Assembly: GCF_020829445.1 (NCBI RefSeq) | Contig: NZ_JAIVFV010000026.1 | Coordinates: forward strand, 1-58,854 | From: Nostoc sp. CHAB 5836 | Lineage (GTDB): Bacteria > Cyanobacteriota > Cyanobacteriia > Cyanobacteriales > Nostocaceae | Direction of reading: 5' to 3' | Length of the DNA: 58,854 bases | Shown here: piece after piece, positions 34,706 through 43,728 of the stretch | How the letters are laid out: every line of letters begins with the position of its first letter | Position numbering within the stretch: the stretch's first letter is position 1 | Notes under the pieces: model-generated | Told to the model about the DNA's origin: nothing | What the model saw: the letters and a program-made list of their open reading frames with translations, nothing else | Database searches by the model: none | Made by a program: the position numbers and the translations under genes

Positions 34706-35122
34706 AACAGGTGTGCGCCCCGTCAGCGATGTAATGCTTCTTTGCCAGCGCAATTTTATGAAAAAATAATTAAAAATTAAACTTTCCTGGAAACAATTAT
34801 GGGGAATTTTCACCCTCAGCCAACACCCTAGAATTGATCCCCGGAATCAATACTAAAATAAATATAAATTATTTATTCAAAACAAGATTTTTTTAAGTGA
34901 TAGATGCCAGTAAATGGTTAAATCTTAATATACCAAGTACATGGCCCAGAGTAACGCATAGAATTTGAAACACCTTGATGTAAACTTTAGCAGCGAGGTT
35001 AAAAAGAATTCTCAATGCTTAACAAAGTCATCGCTTTTTCACAAACTAGAGTATAAAGAATTGGCAACATTGGTAAAGACAGTAAACAATAACCATAACT
35101 AAACTTGGAGTTTTGCCAACCT
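34706..35122. promoter_or_regulatory. glgP upstream region
   Basis: About 420 bp of AT-rich non-coding sequence leading to glgP. A ribosome-binding site TTGGAG at 35105-35110 precedes the ATG. No promoter boxes could be assigned with confidence. Confidence 0.35.
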
Positions 35123-37687
35123 ATGCAGCCAATTCGCACATTTAACGTATCCCCTTCACTACCGCCGCGACTAGAGCCACTGCGGCGGCTAGCATATAAC
35201 TTGCACTGGGATTGGAACGTTGAAACTAAAGATTTATTTCGTCGCTTAGACTCCGACCTATGGGAGTCTAGCCATCATAACCCGGTGTTGATGTTGGGTA
35301 CTATTTCTCAATCGCGGCTTCTGGAAGTTGTCGAAGATGAAGGCTTTCTAGCCCAAATGGATCGAGCTGATCGGCAGTTAGAAGATTATTTGCAAGAGCG
35401 CACTTGGTATCAAAAACAACGGGAGCAAAAACCAAAAGAATGCTACGCCTATTTTTCGGCGGAATTTGGGCTTGTAGATTGTTTGCCCGTCTATTCTGGC
35501 GGCTTGGGCGTTCTGGCGGGAGATCACCTCAAATCTGCCAGTGACTTGGGTCTACCCCTTGTAGGCGTCGGTTTACTATATCAGCAGGGCTACTTTGCCC
35601 AGTATCTCAATGCCGATGGCTGGCAGCAAGAACGCTACCTGCTCAACGATTTCTATAATATGCCCTTGCACCTGGAGCGCAATGCTGATGGTTCAGAACT
35701 GCGGATTGCGGTGGATTATCCAGGACGCAAGGTATATGCCAGAGTTTGGCGCGTACAGGTAGGAACGGTGCCCCTGTATCTGTTGGACAGCAACATTGAA
35801 CCCAACAACACTTACGACCAAGACATCACAGATCAGCTGTATGGTGGCGACATCGATATGCGTATCCACCAGGAAATCATGCTGGGGATCGGTGGTGTGC
35901 AAATGCTGAAAGCTTTGGGGCTGAAGGTTACCGCCTACCACATGAATGAAGGACACGCCGCCTTCTCTGCCTTAGAACGCATCCGCTTGCTGATTCAGGA
36001 AGAGGGACTGAATTATGTCCAAGCAAGACAGGTGGTAGCTTCCAGCAACATCTTTACCACCCACACACCAGTACCAGCAGGAATTGACTTGTTCGCTCCC
36101 GACAAAATGTTGTACTACCTGGGGTACTATGCAGAGATATTTGGCTTACCAAAAGAACAATTTTTAGGACTGGGGCGCGAGAATACAGGCGATTTATCTG
36201 GGCCTTTCAGTATGGCAGTGCTGGCGCTGAAGATGGCAACATTTTCTAACGGTGTTGCGCAATTACACGGTGTGGTGTCGCGGCAAATGTTCCAAGGCTT
36301 ATGGCAGAAAGTACCAGTAGAAGAAGTGCCGATCGCCGCAATTACTAATGGTGTCCATGCTCGGAGTTGTGTAGCGAAATCGACTCAAGAGTTATACGAT
36401 CGCTACCTGGGGCCAAACTGGTCATCAGCACCACCCGATAGCCCATTATGGGAGCGGATGGATGCTATACCCGATGAGGAATTGTGGCGCAATCACGAAC
36501 GCTGTCGCTTAGATATGGTTTTGTATGTGCGAGAGCATTTGGTCAAACATCTGGGCGATCGCGGCGCTTCCGTTTCCGAAATTGTCCAAGCTCAAGAAGT
36601 TTTAGATCCTTACGCTTTCACCATTGGCTTTGCCCGTCGCTTTGCCACCTACAAACGTGCTACCCTCTGGATGCGCGATTTGGAAAGGATTAAGCGGCTT
36701 CTGCTGGCTAACAAAGACCGGAAAGTGCAATTTGTAATTGCTGGTAAGGCACATCCCAAGGATATACCAGGTAAAGAACTCATCCGCGATATCAATCACT
36801 TTATCCGCGAACACCATTTAGAGAAACAGGTAGTGTTTGTTCCCAATTACGACATTCATATTGCCCGGTTGATGGTTGCGGGTTGCGATATCTGGTTAAA
36901 TACACCGCGTCGTCCACGGGAAGCCTCTGGTACTAGTGGGATGAAAGCCGCAATGAATGGCTTGCCGAATTTAAGTGTACTAGATGGCTGGTGGGATGAA
37001 GCTGATTACGTCCGCACAGGCTGGGCCATTGGACATGGAGAGAATTACGATGATCCCAACTACCAAGATGAAGTAGAAGCAAATGCTCTCTATGAGTTGT
37101 TAGAGAAGGAAGTTGTACCGCTATTTTATGAGCAACGGGATAGTGATGGTTTGCCCCGTCCGTGGGTTGCGAAAATGAAGGATGCAATTCGGTTGAATTG
37201 TCCCTTCTTTAATACAGCGCGGATGGTGGGAGAATATGCACAGAGAGCTTATTTCCCGGCTAGCGATCGCTATCATACCCTGACTGTTGATAACTATGCC
37301 CCAGCTAAAGAACTAGCTGCTTGGAAACAAAAACTGGCCGAACACTGGTTTAATATCAGAATCAAAGATATTGACGTATCGGCTGCTTCAGACATTGAGG
37401 TTAACCAAACCGTTGCTGTCAAAGCTAAGGTTGACTTGGCAACTTTGACCAATGATGATGTGCAGGTAGAGCTATATCAAGGTGCGATCGATGCCAATGG
37501 TGATATTGTCAATGCTGTGCCAGTGGTGATGGATTACCAAGGAGAGGATGGACAGCAATTGAGTATCTACACGAGTAATATCACTTATACTGCTTCTGGT
37601 TTACAAGGCTTGTCTTTGCGTGTATTGCCAAAAAATCAATACCTAGCTAATCCCTATGAACCAAGGTTGATTGCTTGGGCAGAATAA
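35123..37687 (+). CDS. glgP: Glycogen (alpha-glucan) phosphorylase
   Basis: 854 residues. Releases glucose-1-phosphate from glycogen. N-terminal DUF3417-type start LPPRLEPLRRLAYNLHWDWN marks the long bacterial alpha-glucan phosphorylase type. Key blocks are SAEFGLVDCLPVYSGGLGVLAGDHLKSASD, HMNEGHAAF, NGVHARSC and the pyridoxal-phosphate site EASGTSGMKAAMNG with the Lys near residue 610. The C-terminal ~120 residues form a beta-rich domain. ATG at 35123 follows TTGGAG; an earlier TTG at 35105 is not favoured. A terminator follows. Confidence 0.96.
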   Translation: MQPIRTFNVSPSLPPRLEPLRRLAYNLHWDWNVETKDLFRRLDSDLWESSHHNPVLMLGTISQSRLLEVVEDEGFLAQMDRADRQLEDYLQERTWYQKQREQKPKECYAYFSAEFGLVDCLPVYSGGLGVLAGDHLKSASDLGLPLVGVGLLYQQGYFAQYLNADGWQQERYLLNDFYNMPLHLERNADGSELRIAVDYPGRKVYARVWRVQVGTVPLYLLDSNIEPNNTYDQDITDQLYGGDIDMRIHQEIMLGIGGVQMLKALGLKVTAYHMNEGHAAFSALERIRLLIQEEGLNYVQARQVVASSNIFTTHTPVPAGIDLFAPDKMLYYLGYYAEIFGLPKEQFLGLGRENTGDLSGPFSMAVLALKMATFSNGVAQLHGVVSRQMFQGLWQKVPVEEVPIAAITNGVHARSCVAKSTQELYDRYLGPNWSSAPPDSPLWERMDAIPDEELWRNHERCRLDMVLYVREHLVKHLGDRGASVSEIVQAQEVLDPYAFTIGFARRFATYKRATLWMRDLERIKRLLLANKDRKVQFVIAGKAHPKDIPGKELIRDINHFIREHHLEKQVVFVPNYDIHIARLMVAGCDIWLNTPRRPREASGTSGMKAAMNGLPNLSVLDGWWDEADYVRTGWAIGHGENYDDPNYQDEVEANALYELLEKEVVPLFYEQRDSDGLPRPWVAKMKDAIRLNCPFFNTARMVGEYAQRAYFPASDRYHTLTVDNYAPAKELAAWKQKLAEHWFNIRIKDIDVSAASDIEVNQTVAVKAKVDLATLTNDDVQVELYQGAIDANGDIVNAVPVVMDYQGEDGQQLSIYTSNITYTASGLQGLSLRVLPKNQYLANPYEPRLIAWAE

Positions 37688-37720
37688 GAGTAGTGAGTAT
37701 TTATTGAATACTCAAAAATA

Positions 37721-37756
37721 GGCGTTGCTGATTTAAGTTTAGCAACGCCTTTTATT
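37721..37756 (+). terminator. glgP terminator
   Basis: GGCGTTGCT (37721-37729) pairs perfectly with AGCAACGCC (37741-37749), followed by TTTTATT. It lies 33 bp after the glgP stop. Confidence 0.85.
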
Positions 37757-37842
37757 GTGCCATTTCGTTATGATGGTGAAGGAGAATATATTTCAATACA
37801 GTTCAGTTAAGGCTAAAACTCTTTGCCAAAGTCAATTTTTTT

Positions 37843-38185
37843 AACGAACCGCAAAGGACGCAAAGGACGCAAAGAAAGAGAAGAAAGAGAACAAAATTAG
37901 CCGTGAAGCTGTGATTAAAATGATGCTAAGACGCGCTCTTGATGAACACTATTTGGCCAAGAACCAGATTAACATCAAAATATCTGAAGCCTAAGAGGAT
38001 GTTTGAAAAGTCCTCTGGTCGGTAGCAAAAAGTTTTTGATCCCACTAAATCCCCCTTAAAAAGGGGGACTTTGATTCCGGTTCCCCCCTTATTAAGGGGA
38101 GCCAGCGCGGTCTTCTCCCAAGGGGAGACGCCAAGGGCGATGGGGGTTTCCCCCATGAGCGACTGGCATGGGCTAGGGGGGATCG
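37843..38185. repeat. Repeat cluster between glgP and the DUF29 gene
   Basis: GAACCGCAAAGGACGCAAAGG (37843) is followed by AAATCCCCCTTAAAAAGGGG and TTCCCCCCTTATTAAGGGG (38045-38098), a common cyanobacterial hairpin repeat. Inside its right half a second repeat is inserted, GAGCCAGCGCGGTCTT...GAGCGACTGGC (38100-38168), the longer sister of the one in manC; the outer repeat resumes with GGCTAGGGGGGATC. No gene. Confidence 0.65.
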
Positions 38186-38215
38186 AATTCTATGCAACTT
38201 CACAAAGAATTGGTA

Positions 38216-38683
38216 CTAAACATTTTCAGGTAGATAATTAATATTTAGTAGCTGTTCTAAAGTGTAAGGACAAAATTGAGGTAAGTTATCTAGTTTGCCT
38301 TCGGTTTTATCAATTACATATCCTAAAGCACCATCATAAATTGATGCTAATTCATTTTCTAAAAATTGAGATAGATTCGTTGTAAAATTACGTTTTAATT
38401 GATATCTAAAACCTCTAATTTCTGCTTTACAATGTCCAGAATTATACTGAGATTCTTCTGTCCAATATTGCAGCAACAAAAGATGTCTAATAATTTGTTC
38501 TAATAAACTAGCAACCTTGGCTTTGTCTCTCCGACCCAAATTTTCTAACTCCTCAATTAAATTTTCTAAATCTAATTGTTCTAAGTTGTTAGCTTTCAAT
38601 AGTTTGATTGTTTCCTCTAACCAGAGATGATCATCAATTTCGTAAAGCTCTTTTAAACTTAAGTTAGAACTAACTCCTTCCAT
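38216..38683 (-). CDS. DUF29 family protein
   Basis: 155 residues. A complete DUF29 domain: YEIDDHLWLEETIKLLKANN, DLENLIEELENLGRRDKAKV, LLEQIIRHLLLLQYW, and the usual YTLEQLLNINYLPE end. The family is abundant in cyanobacteria and of unknown function; a helical bundle is predicted. It serves as a reference for the truncated DUF29 part fused to the permease at 20562. ATG at 38683, possible ATG none closer. Confidence 0.85.
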   Translation of the reverse strand: MEGVSSNLSLKELYEIDDHLWLEETIKLLKANNLEQLDLENLIEELENLGRRDKAKVASLLEQIIRHLLLLQYWTEESQYNSGHCKAEIRGFRYQLKRNFTTNLSQFLENELASIYDGALGYVIDKTEGKLDNLPQFCPYTLEQLLNINYLPENV

Positions 38684-38720
38684 AAAATATCCTCGACTTA
38701 AATCTTAGGATATTACAATT

Positions 38721-39488
38721 TTAGGATAATATTCTGTGGGGGATGATAATGTAGCCAGTGGTGTCGCAGCTATGCCCGTCGTAGACATCGCCTAGTACTA
38801 AATTACGTTGTTCTCCCCAATACCACCAATAAGCAGCAACATAAGCGCAAACTAGGCTATCTAGTTTATCTTCAACTGCTTTGAGGGCTGCGCCTGTGGT
38901 GGGGATTTCGGAAGGGAAGGAACCGCAGAGGCGCAGAGAACGCAGAGGAGGAGAAAGAGAGGGGAGGATATCGAGAAGATAATTTTGGAGTTTGATTAGT
39001 TCTAGGCGGCGCTCATTGATACGTCCCTTTTTGTATTTGAGGATGCGTTCTAGGTTGAATAGATTAACGATTGCTGGGTGGGGAAAGACTTCTATTTGAT
39101 ATCTGCCAAGTTTTTGCGGTTCGATGGTGGGTGCGTGTGCAAAACCGCGTGATTCTAATTGTAGTCCAAAGTTGATGGTGCGTTCTGCGAAGGATAGGTT
39201 TTGATTAGCTGGGTAACATCCCGCATGATATTTGCCAAAGTACTTGTGGCTGAGTTTGTCGGCGAGGCGACTCCCAGTAGCGTTGGGTATGAGGGTAGGT
39301 GCATCGACGGCGATGATGGCTGGTTCGTCTGGTTGTACGCTCTGATCGATCCAGGTGAGGATGTCTGCGATCGCTTCTTTGCGGTCTAAATCAAGTAGTT
39401 GCAGTTCTCCATTTATCCATTTTAAGCAGCACAGTCCACTTGGTTGCGATCGCCAGCCTAAATCAATGCCAATAAATTTCATGGTCAT
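38721..39488 (-). CDS. DUF429 protein with repeat-derived insertion
   Basis: 255 residues. RNase H-like DUF429 fold: MKFIGIDLGWRSQPSGLCCL with the first Asp, IAVDAPTLIPN, then ALKAVEDKLDSLVCAYVAAY with the terminal acidic residues. Members are thought to be nucleases; function unproven. Residues about 175-190 (SPPLRSLRLCGSFPSE) are encoded by a copy of the CTCTGCGCCTCTGCGGTTC repeat (about 38919-38966), inserted between LLDILPSL and IPTTGAA, without frame loss. ATG at 39488 or 39482. Confidence 0.8.
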   Translation of the reverse strand: MTMKFIGIDLGWRSQPSGLCCLKWINGELQLLDLDRKEAIADILTWIDQSVQPDEPAIIAVDAPTLIPNATGSRLADKLSHKYFGKYHAGCYPANQNLSFAERTINFGLQLESRGFAHAPTIEPQKLGRYQIEVFPHPAIVNLFNLERILKYKKGRINERRLELIKLQNYLLDILPSLSPPLRSLRLCGSFPSEIPTTGAALKAVEDKLDSLVCAYVAAYWWYWGEQRNLVLGDVYDGHSCDTTGYIIIPHRILS

Positions 39489-39633
39489 AACACGAATTTG
39501 CGATTATTTTCGCATTTTCGGGCAACCATTTACCTAAATTTACTTGCTAAAAATCGTGATAAATAATCTTATAATCTTAAGCAGCTTGCCTTAATTTATT
39601 TTATCTGGCAATAAATTAATCAAGATTGTTCCA

Positions 39634-40893
39634 ATGAAAATTTTATTTTTACATCCCAATTTTCCCTCGCAATTTCGCAACCTAGTAACAGTTTTAGGTA
39701 AAAATGCTAATTACAAAGTCGTTTTTGGGACAAATCGACGTGAAGGGGAAATACCTGGCGTTTATAAAGCTATTTATACTCCTTCTCGTGAAGCTGCTCC
39801 CCAAACCCACCACTATGTTCGCAACCTAGAAAACGCTGTTCTCACTGCTCAGGCTGTCTATCGGGTAGCAGAAAAATTAAAAGCCGAGGGTTTCGTTCCT
39901 GATATAGTTTATGGTCATTCTGGTTGGGGGCCGACTTTATTCATGAAAGATGTTTTCCCGAAAGCAGAATTATTGTGTTATTTCGAGTGGTTTTACCATG
40001 CTCACGGTTCCGATGCAGATTTTGATCCCGATGATCCACTGACTGCTGATGATGAATGCCGCATCCGCGTCAAAAATACCCCGATTTTGACTGATTTATA
40101 TACTTGCGATCGCGGTCTTTCTCCAACGAATTGGCAGCGCCAGCAGTTTCCCAAAGAATATCATAGCAAAATTACTGTACTTCACGATGGTATTGATACC
40201 AAATATTTTGTTCCCAAACCAGGCGCAAAGTTAGTTTTACCAAGAATAAATCTTGATCTTTCTCATGTGGAAGAGTTGATAACTTATGTGGGACGGGGGA
40301 TGGAACCTTATAGAGGTTTTCCGCAGTTTATGGAAACGGTGGCGCTAATTCAGCAGCGAAGACCTAAGTGTCATGTGGTAGTTGTGGGAGAAGATAGAGT
40401 TGCTTATGGGAAAAATCTCCCCGATGACCAGACTTATAAACAATTAATGTTAGAAAAATTATCTTTGGATTTATCGAGGCTGCACTTTACAGATAGGCTA
40501 CCTTACAATGAGTACCTTCAGGTTTTGCAAGCTTCTTCTGCTCATATTTATTTAACCCGTCCTTTTGTTTTATCCTGGTCAATGTTAGAAGTAATGGCAG
40601 CAGGGTGTTTATTAGTAGCTTCTAAGACTGCGCCAGTCTTGGAAGTTGTACAGGATGGGGTAAATGGACTGCTGGTAGACTTCTTTTCTCCCCAGAATAT
40701 TGCTGATAGGGTTGAAGAAGCACTAAATAATCCTCAAGAGATGAATGAAATTCGTGCCAATGCGCGAGAGACAATTCTGAAGCGTTATGATTTGGCGAAA
40801 CTGTTACCACAGCATTTGCAATGGATGTTCGCTGGTAAAAGTTCTAATAGTTTGAAAAAAACCCCAAATTCTAAAGGATTTGGCAGAAATTAA
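39634..40893 (+). CDS. Glycosyltransferase family 4
   Basis: 419 residues. GT-B fold retaining glycosyltransferase. N-terminal MKILFLHPNFPSQFRNL, a mid-region FEWFYHAHGSDADFDPDDP, and a C-terminal glycosyltransferase group 1 domain with ITYVGRGMEPYRGFPQFMET and the donor-site motif PFVLSWSMLEVMAAGCLLVAS followed by VLEVVQDGVNGLLVDF (about 300-350). Substrate unknown; likely surface polysaccharide. The C-terminal 15 residues are Ser/Lys-rich. Followed after 196 bp (with a dispersed repeat) by another glycosyltransferase-like gene. Confidence 0.88.
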   Translation: MKILFLHPNFPSQFRNLVTVLGKNANYKVVFGTNRREGEIPGVYKAIYTPSREAAPQTHHYVRNLENAVLTAQAVYRVAEKLKAEGFVPDIVYGHSGWGPTLFMKDVFPKAELLCYFEWFYHAHGSDADFDPDDPLTADDECRIRVKNTPILTDLYTCDRGLSPTNWQRQQFPKEYHSKITVLHDGIDTKYFVPKPGAKLVLPRINLDLSHVEELITYVGRGMEPYRGFPQFMETVALIQQRRPKCHVVVVGEDRVAYGKNLPDDQTYKQLMLEKLSLDLSRLHFTDRLPYNEYLQVLQASSAHIYLTRPFVLSWSMLEVMAAGCLLVASKTAPVLEVVQDGVNGLLVDFFSPQNIADRVEEALNNPQEMNEIRANARETILKRYDLAKLLPQHLQWMFAGKSSNSLKKTPNSKGFGRN

Positions 40894-40984
40894 GTAACTA
40901 TTGTCATTGATCATTAGCATCATGAATAAATATTTTTTGTCTCAAACAAAGCCGCGAATAAAAAAATACCCAAAAAACTCTCTT

Positions 40985-41060
40985 CTCCTGATTCCTCTGC
41001 GCTCTTTGTGCCTCTGTGGTTCGTTTATTTGAGTAATTTATTTCTTGTCACTCCCCAATG
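40985..41060. repeat. CTCTGCGCTCTTTGTGCCTC repeat copy
   Basis: GATTCCTCTGCGCTCTTTGT then GCCTCTGTGGTTCGTTTATT, followed by AATGACCAATGACAAAT heptamers. Lies between the two glycosyltransferase-like genes. Confidence 0.6.
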
Positions 41061-41089
41061 ACCAATGACAAATAAAAACGATATTTAAA

Positions 41090-41956
41090 ATGCGAATTAT
41101 TCTTACCATTGCCCATTATTTCAAACCTAGCAGTGAGGGTCGTCATGCTTCCCAACGCAAAGACCCGCAACCCCGCTTACAGGCGTTAACTCAAAGCCTT
41201 ACCGCCTTACACCAATTATTTGGCAAATCTCAAAGTATCATCAATATTGCTCAACGACTAGCTTACCCTGCTAATCAACCTCAGTCTCATGAAATAGATA
41301 TTGTTATTTGTACAACCCAAGATAATCATCTTCTGAATCAGCTTGCCTTACCATCACATTTATATAAGCATCATTCTACTAATGTAGAACCTCTGCTTTT
41401 AGGGTTTGAGTGCCAAGCTGTTCTACAAAATTGTCTCGGTCAGTATGATTACTACTGCTTTCTTGAAGATGATCTAATTATCTATGACCCTTGGTTTTTT
41501 ATCAAATTAGACTGGTTTACCCAACAAGCTGGTGATTTAAATTTACTCCAGCCAAATCGTTATGAAGTCTCTCTTTATGGTTTGGTTAATAAAGCTTACA
41601 TTGATGGAGACTTGGCTTTGCGAGTAACTGCTCCCTTTCAAAATGTGCAAGAGCAACAAGAACTCAAAGGTACAATTATGAATACACCAATTACCTTTCG
41701 TCGCGCCCTGAATCCCCACTCCGGCTGCTACTTTTTAAATTCAAATCAGATGATTCATTGGGCTAATCAAACTTATTTTCTTGACCGGGATATTAGTTTT
41801 GTTGGGCCTCTAGAAAGTGCTGCTACTTTGGGAATAATGAAGACATTCCGAATTTATAAAACCTCACCGGAGCAAGCAAGTTTTTTGGAGATTCAGCACT
41901 CGGAAACAGGATTTTTAGGGCTAATTGGCGGACAGGTGGGCTTGGTAGAAAGGTAA
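41090..41956 (+). CDS. Putative glycosyltransferase, GT-A-like
   Basis: 288 residues. Contains an acidic nucleotide-sugar/metal motif YYCFLEDDLIIYDPWFF (about 125-141) typical of GT-A folds, and a conserved HSGCYFLNSNQMIHW and ESAATLGIMKTFRIYK C-terminal part. An N-terminal RIILTIAHYFKPSSEGRHAS with a Ser/Arg/His cluster may bind phosphate. Not assigned to a family with certainty. ATG at 41090. Same strand as, and probably related in role to, the upstream GT4 gene. Confidence 0.65.
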   Translation: MRIILTIAHYFKPSSEGRHASQRKDPQPRLQALTQSLTALHQLFGKSQSIINIAQRLAYPANQPQSHEIDIVICTTQDNHLLNQLALPSHLYKHHSTNVEPLLLGFECQAVLQNCLGQYDYYCFLEDDLIIYDPWFFIKLDWFTQQAGDLNLLQPNRYEVSLYGLVNKAYIDGDLALRVTAPFQNVQEQQELKGTIMNTPITFRRALNPHSGCYFLNSNQMIHWANQTYFLDRDISFVGPLESAATLGIMKTFRIYKTSPEQASFLEIQHSETGFLGLIGGQVGLVER

Positions 41957-42054
41957 ATGGAATTTTAGGGTTCGATGAGAAAGATTAATGCGATCGCTAT
42001 CTTTAAAAACTACTTAAAAAAGATTCAAAGGATTTCTAGTCTGAGGGCAATTCG

Positions 42055-42978
42055 CTATTTGAAACTTCTAATATCTTTATAGTTATTGATGGCAAATTCT
42101 AGCTGAAGAAACAAGCGCGCTTTATCGGTGGGTGGAGTACCTTTGTGGAAACAGAATGGATCTTCTACAAACCCAAAACCTGCTGGGCCATAAAAATTGA
42201 CTAAATTCTCAGCACCATAGTAATCAACAATTTTTTTATCATCTAAATTAGCGCAGCGTAAACCTATCAACTGGTGTAAAAACTTTTTATTTTTGTGACT
42301 TCCACGAATACAAACATGAGGGCCGTTAAACATATCTACATTTGTTAAATAAAAAAAGAATTTCAGAAATTTATAGTCATCTATATCATAGTGAAATACT
42401 TGAGCTAAGTTCAGTTGCTCAATCCATTCTGTTGAAACTGGAAAACTCCAAACTAGCTCACTAGCTATATGTACAGGTCGAGCCTCTAAAAATTTAGCTG
42501 CGATCGCTAATAATCCTGGCTCAGTTTTCATCTTATTAATAGCTGGACACTTTTCAATATTGTGTAAGTAACTACCTACAATAAATTGCTTACCATTGGA
42601 GATTTCTGCTTGTTTTTTATTACTTAAATAAAAGTAAAGTTTCGGATCTCTGTTCCCATAACAAATATTAGACTCAGCAAATTCTAATATTTCTTGTACA
42701 ATATATTGAGGCAAATTAAGACCTGAGTAATAACCATTCTCTTTTAAAGATGAGTTGATTATATCTAAATCAATATTTTCAAAAAAATAATGATTAAATT
42801 GGCTAATTTCTTCCGATTCTTTTTGATTTTTAAATAAATAATGAATCCCATTACGTAATACCTCAAAACGAGCTAACTTACGTACCAAAAACAATCTGGG
42901 ATTCTTGGTTAAATATGCGTGTGTTTTATGAAAGTAATTAAAGGTTTTGGAATAAACATTTTGAATGGCAGTGTACAT
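42055..42978 (-). CDS. Phytanoyl-CoA dioxygenase-like Fe/2OG enzyme
   Basis: 307 residues. The Fe(II) facial triad is visible: H196-Y-D198 in VFHYDIDDYKFLKFF and H278 in FCFHKGTPP, with R288 (ARLFLQLEF) placed to bind 2-oxoglutarate. This matches the PhyH family of hydroxylases/halogenase relatives; because an Asp is present it should hydroxylate rather than halogenate. It lies on the same strand as the biosynthetic cluster but 750 bp from the nearest cluster gene, behind a transposase remnant; membership is uncertain. Confidence 0.75.
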   Translation of the reverse strand: MYTAIQNVYSKTFNYFHKTHAYLTKNPRLFLVRKLARFEVLRNGIHYLFKNQKESEEISQFNHYFFENIDLDIINSSLKENGYYSGLNLPQYIVQEILEFAESNICYGNRDPKLYFYLSNKKQAEISNGKQFIVGSYLHNIEKCPAINKMKTEPGLLAIAAKFLEARPVHIASELVWSFPVSTEWIEQLNLAQVFHYDIDDYKFLKFFFYLTNVDMFNGPHVCIRGSHKNKKFLHQLIGLRCANLDDKKIVDYYGAENLVNFYGPAGFGFVEDPFCFHKGTPPTDKARLFLQLEFAINNYKDIRSFK

Positions 42979-43346
42979 AGTAAGCTCAAAAAATGAATAT
43001 TACTAAAAAATGATAAAAATTGCTCAAGATTTTGGAAACTTTGAGCTAGAGATTCAAATATAATTGTTAGCTAGGGAAAAAGCCTCAAGATAATTACGTA
43101 ATTTGCTCAGTTGATTCTCAAAAAGCCGGAAGCCGGAAGCCGCGTGCGAGTGGCATTGGAACCAAAATGTACGCCACACTCCATCGCGCTCCATTCGTGA
43201 CAAGTTAAGGGAAAAATATTTTTGTCAACAGTAATTAAGCGATAAATCAACGAGAATTTTGAGCATCAAATTTAGCTAAATACTTAGTTTTGAAGACAAG
43301 GGTAAACCAGGGTTAGCGCGTCTCAAACCCTATTGACAAGTGGATT
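42979..43346. other. Intergenic region upstream of the dioxygenase gene
   Basis: 368 bp, AT-rich, with a small tandem AAGCCGGAAGCCGGAAGCCG at about 43123-43142 and no other structure or gene seen. Confidence 0.35.
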
Positions 43347-43626
43347 CTAGGAGAGTGTTGAGTTTGGAAGAGCCGCCGCCAACACAGAAATCATATACTG
43401 ATCATTCATAGCGGCTCGGCGTGACTTTTGTCGAATACTGCGACGAAAAGATGATTCTCGCTCTAAGGCATTGAGAGCAATACGACCTAGCTTTAGCATT
43501 ATTCTGTGGACTGTGCAGAGAACGAATCCGACATTCATCCTCACCGAATGTGACATCCAATGTCCAATGAACAGAGTTTTCGATTCCCCAATGGTGTCGA
43601 ATTGCACTACCAATCTTGTTCGCGTC
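43347..43626 (-). pseudogene. ISAs1-family transposase remnant
   Basis: C-terminal piece of an ISAs1/H-repeat transposase in two frames. The first reads IGSAIRHHWGIENSVHWTLD and VTFGEDECRIRSLHSPQNNA, the second GRIALNALERESSFRRSIRQ then KSRRAAMNDQYMISVLAAAL. A one-base shift near 43490 breaks it, and the N-terminal two thirds are missing. HWGIENSxHW and LDVTFxED are the DDE-domain hallmarks. It marks old insertion at the edge of the biosynthetic cluster. Confidence 0.8.
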
Positions 43627-43728
43627 ACGCTTCGTGACTGTTGCAAGATCTGAGGTAAGGTATTAATTCCTCTTACCTTCAAAAATGAGCGAACGTACAG
43701 CTGTTATAGTAAACCGCAAAAAATCACG

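Noticed and set aside
37926..38156. Minus-strand open frame between glgP and DUF29
   Set aside because: Consists of two nested dispersed repeats.
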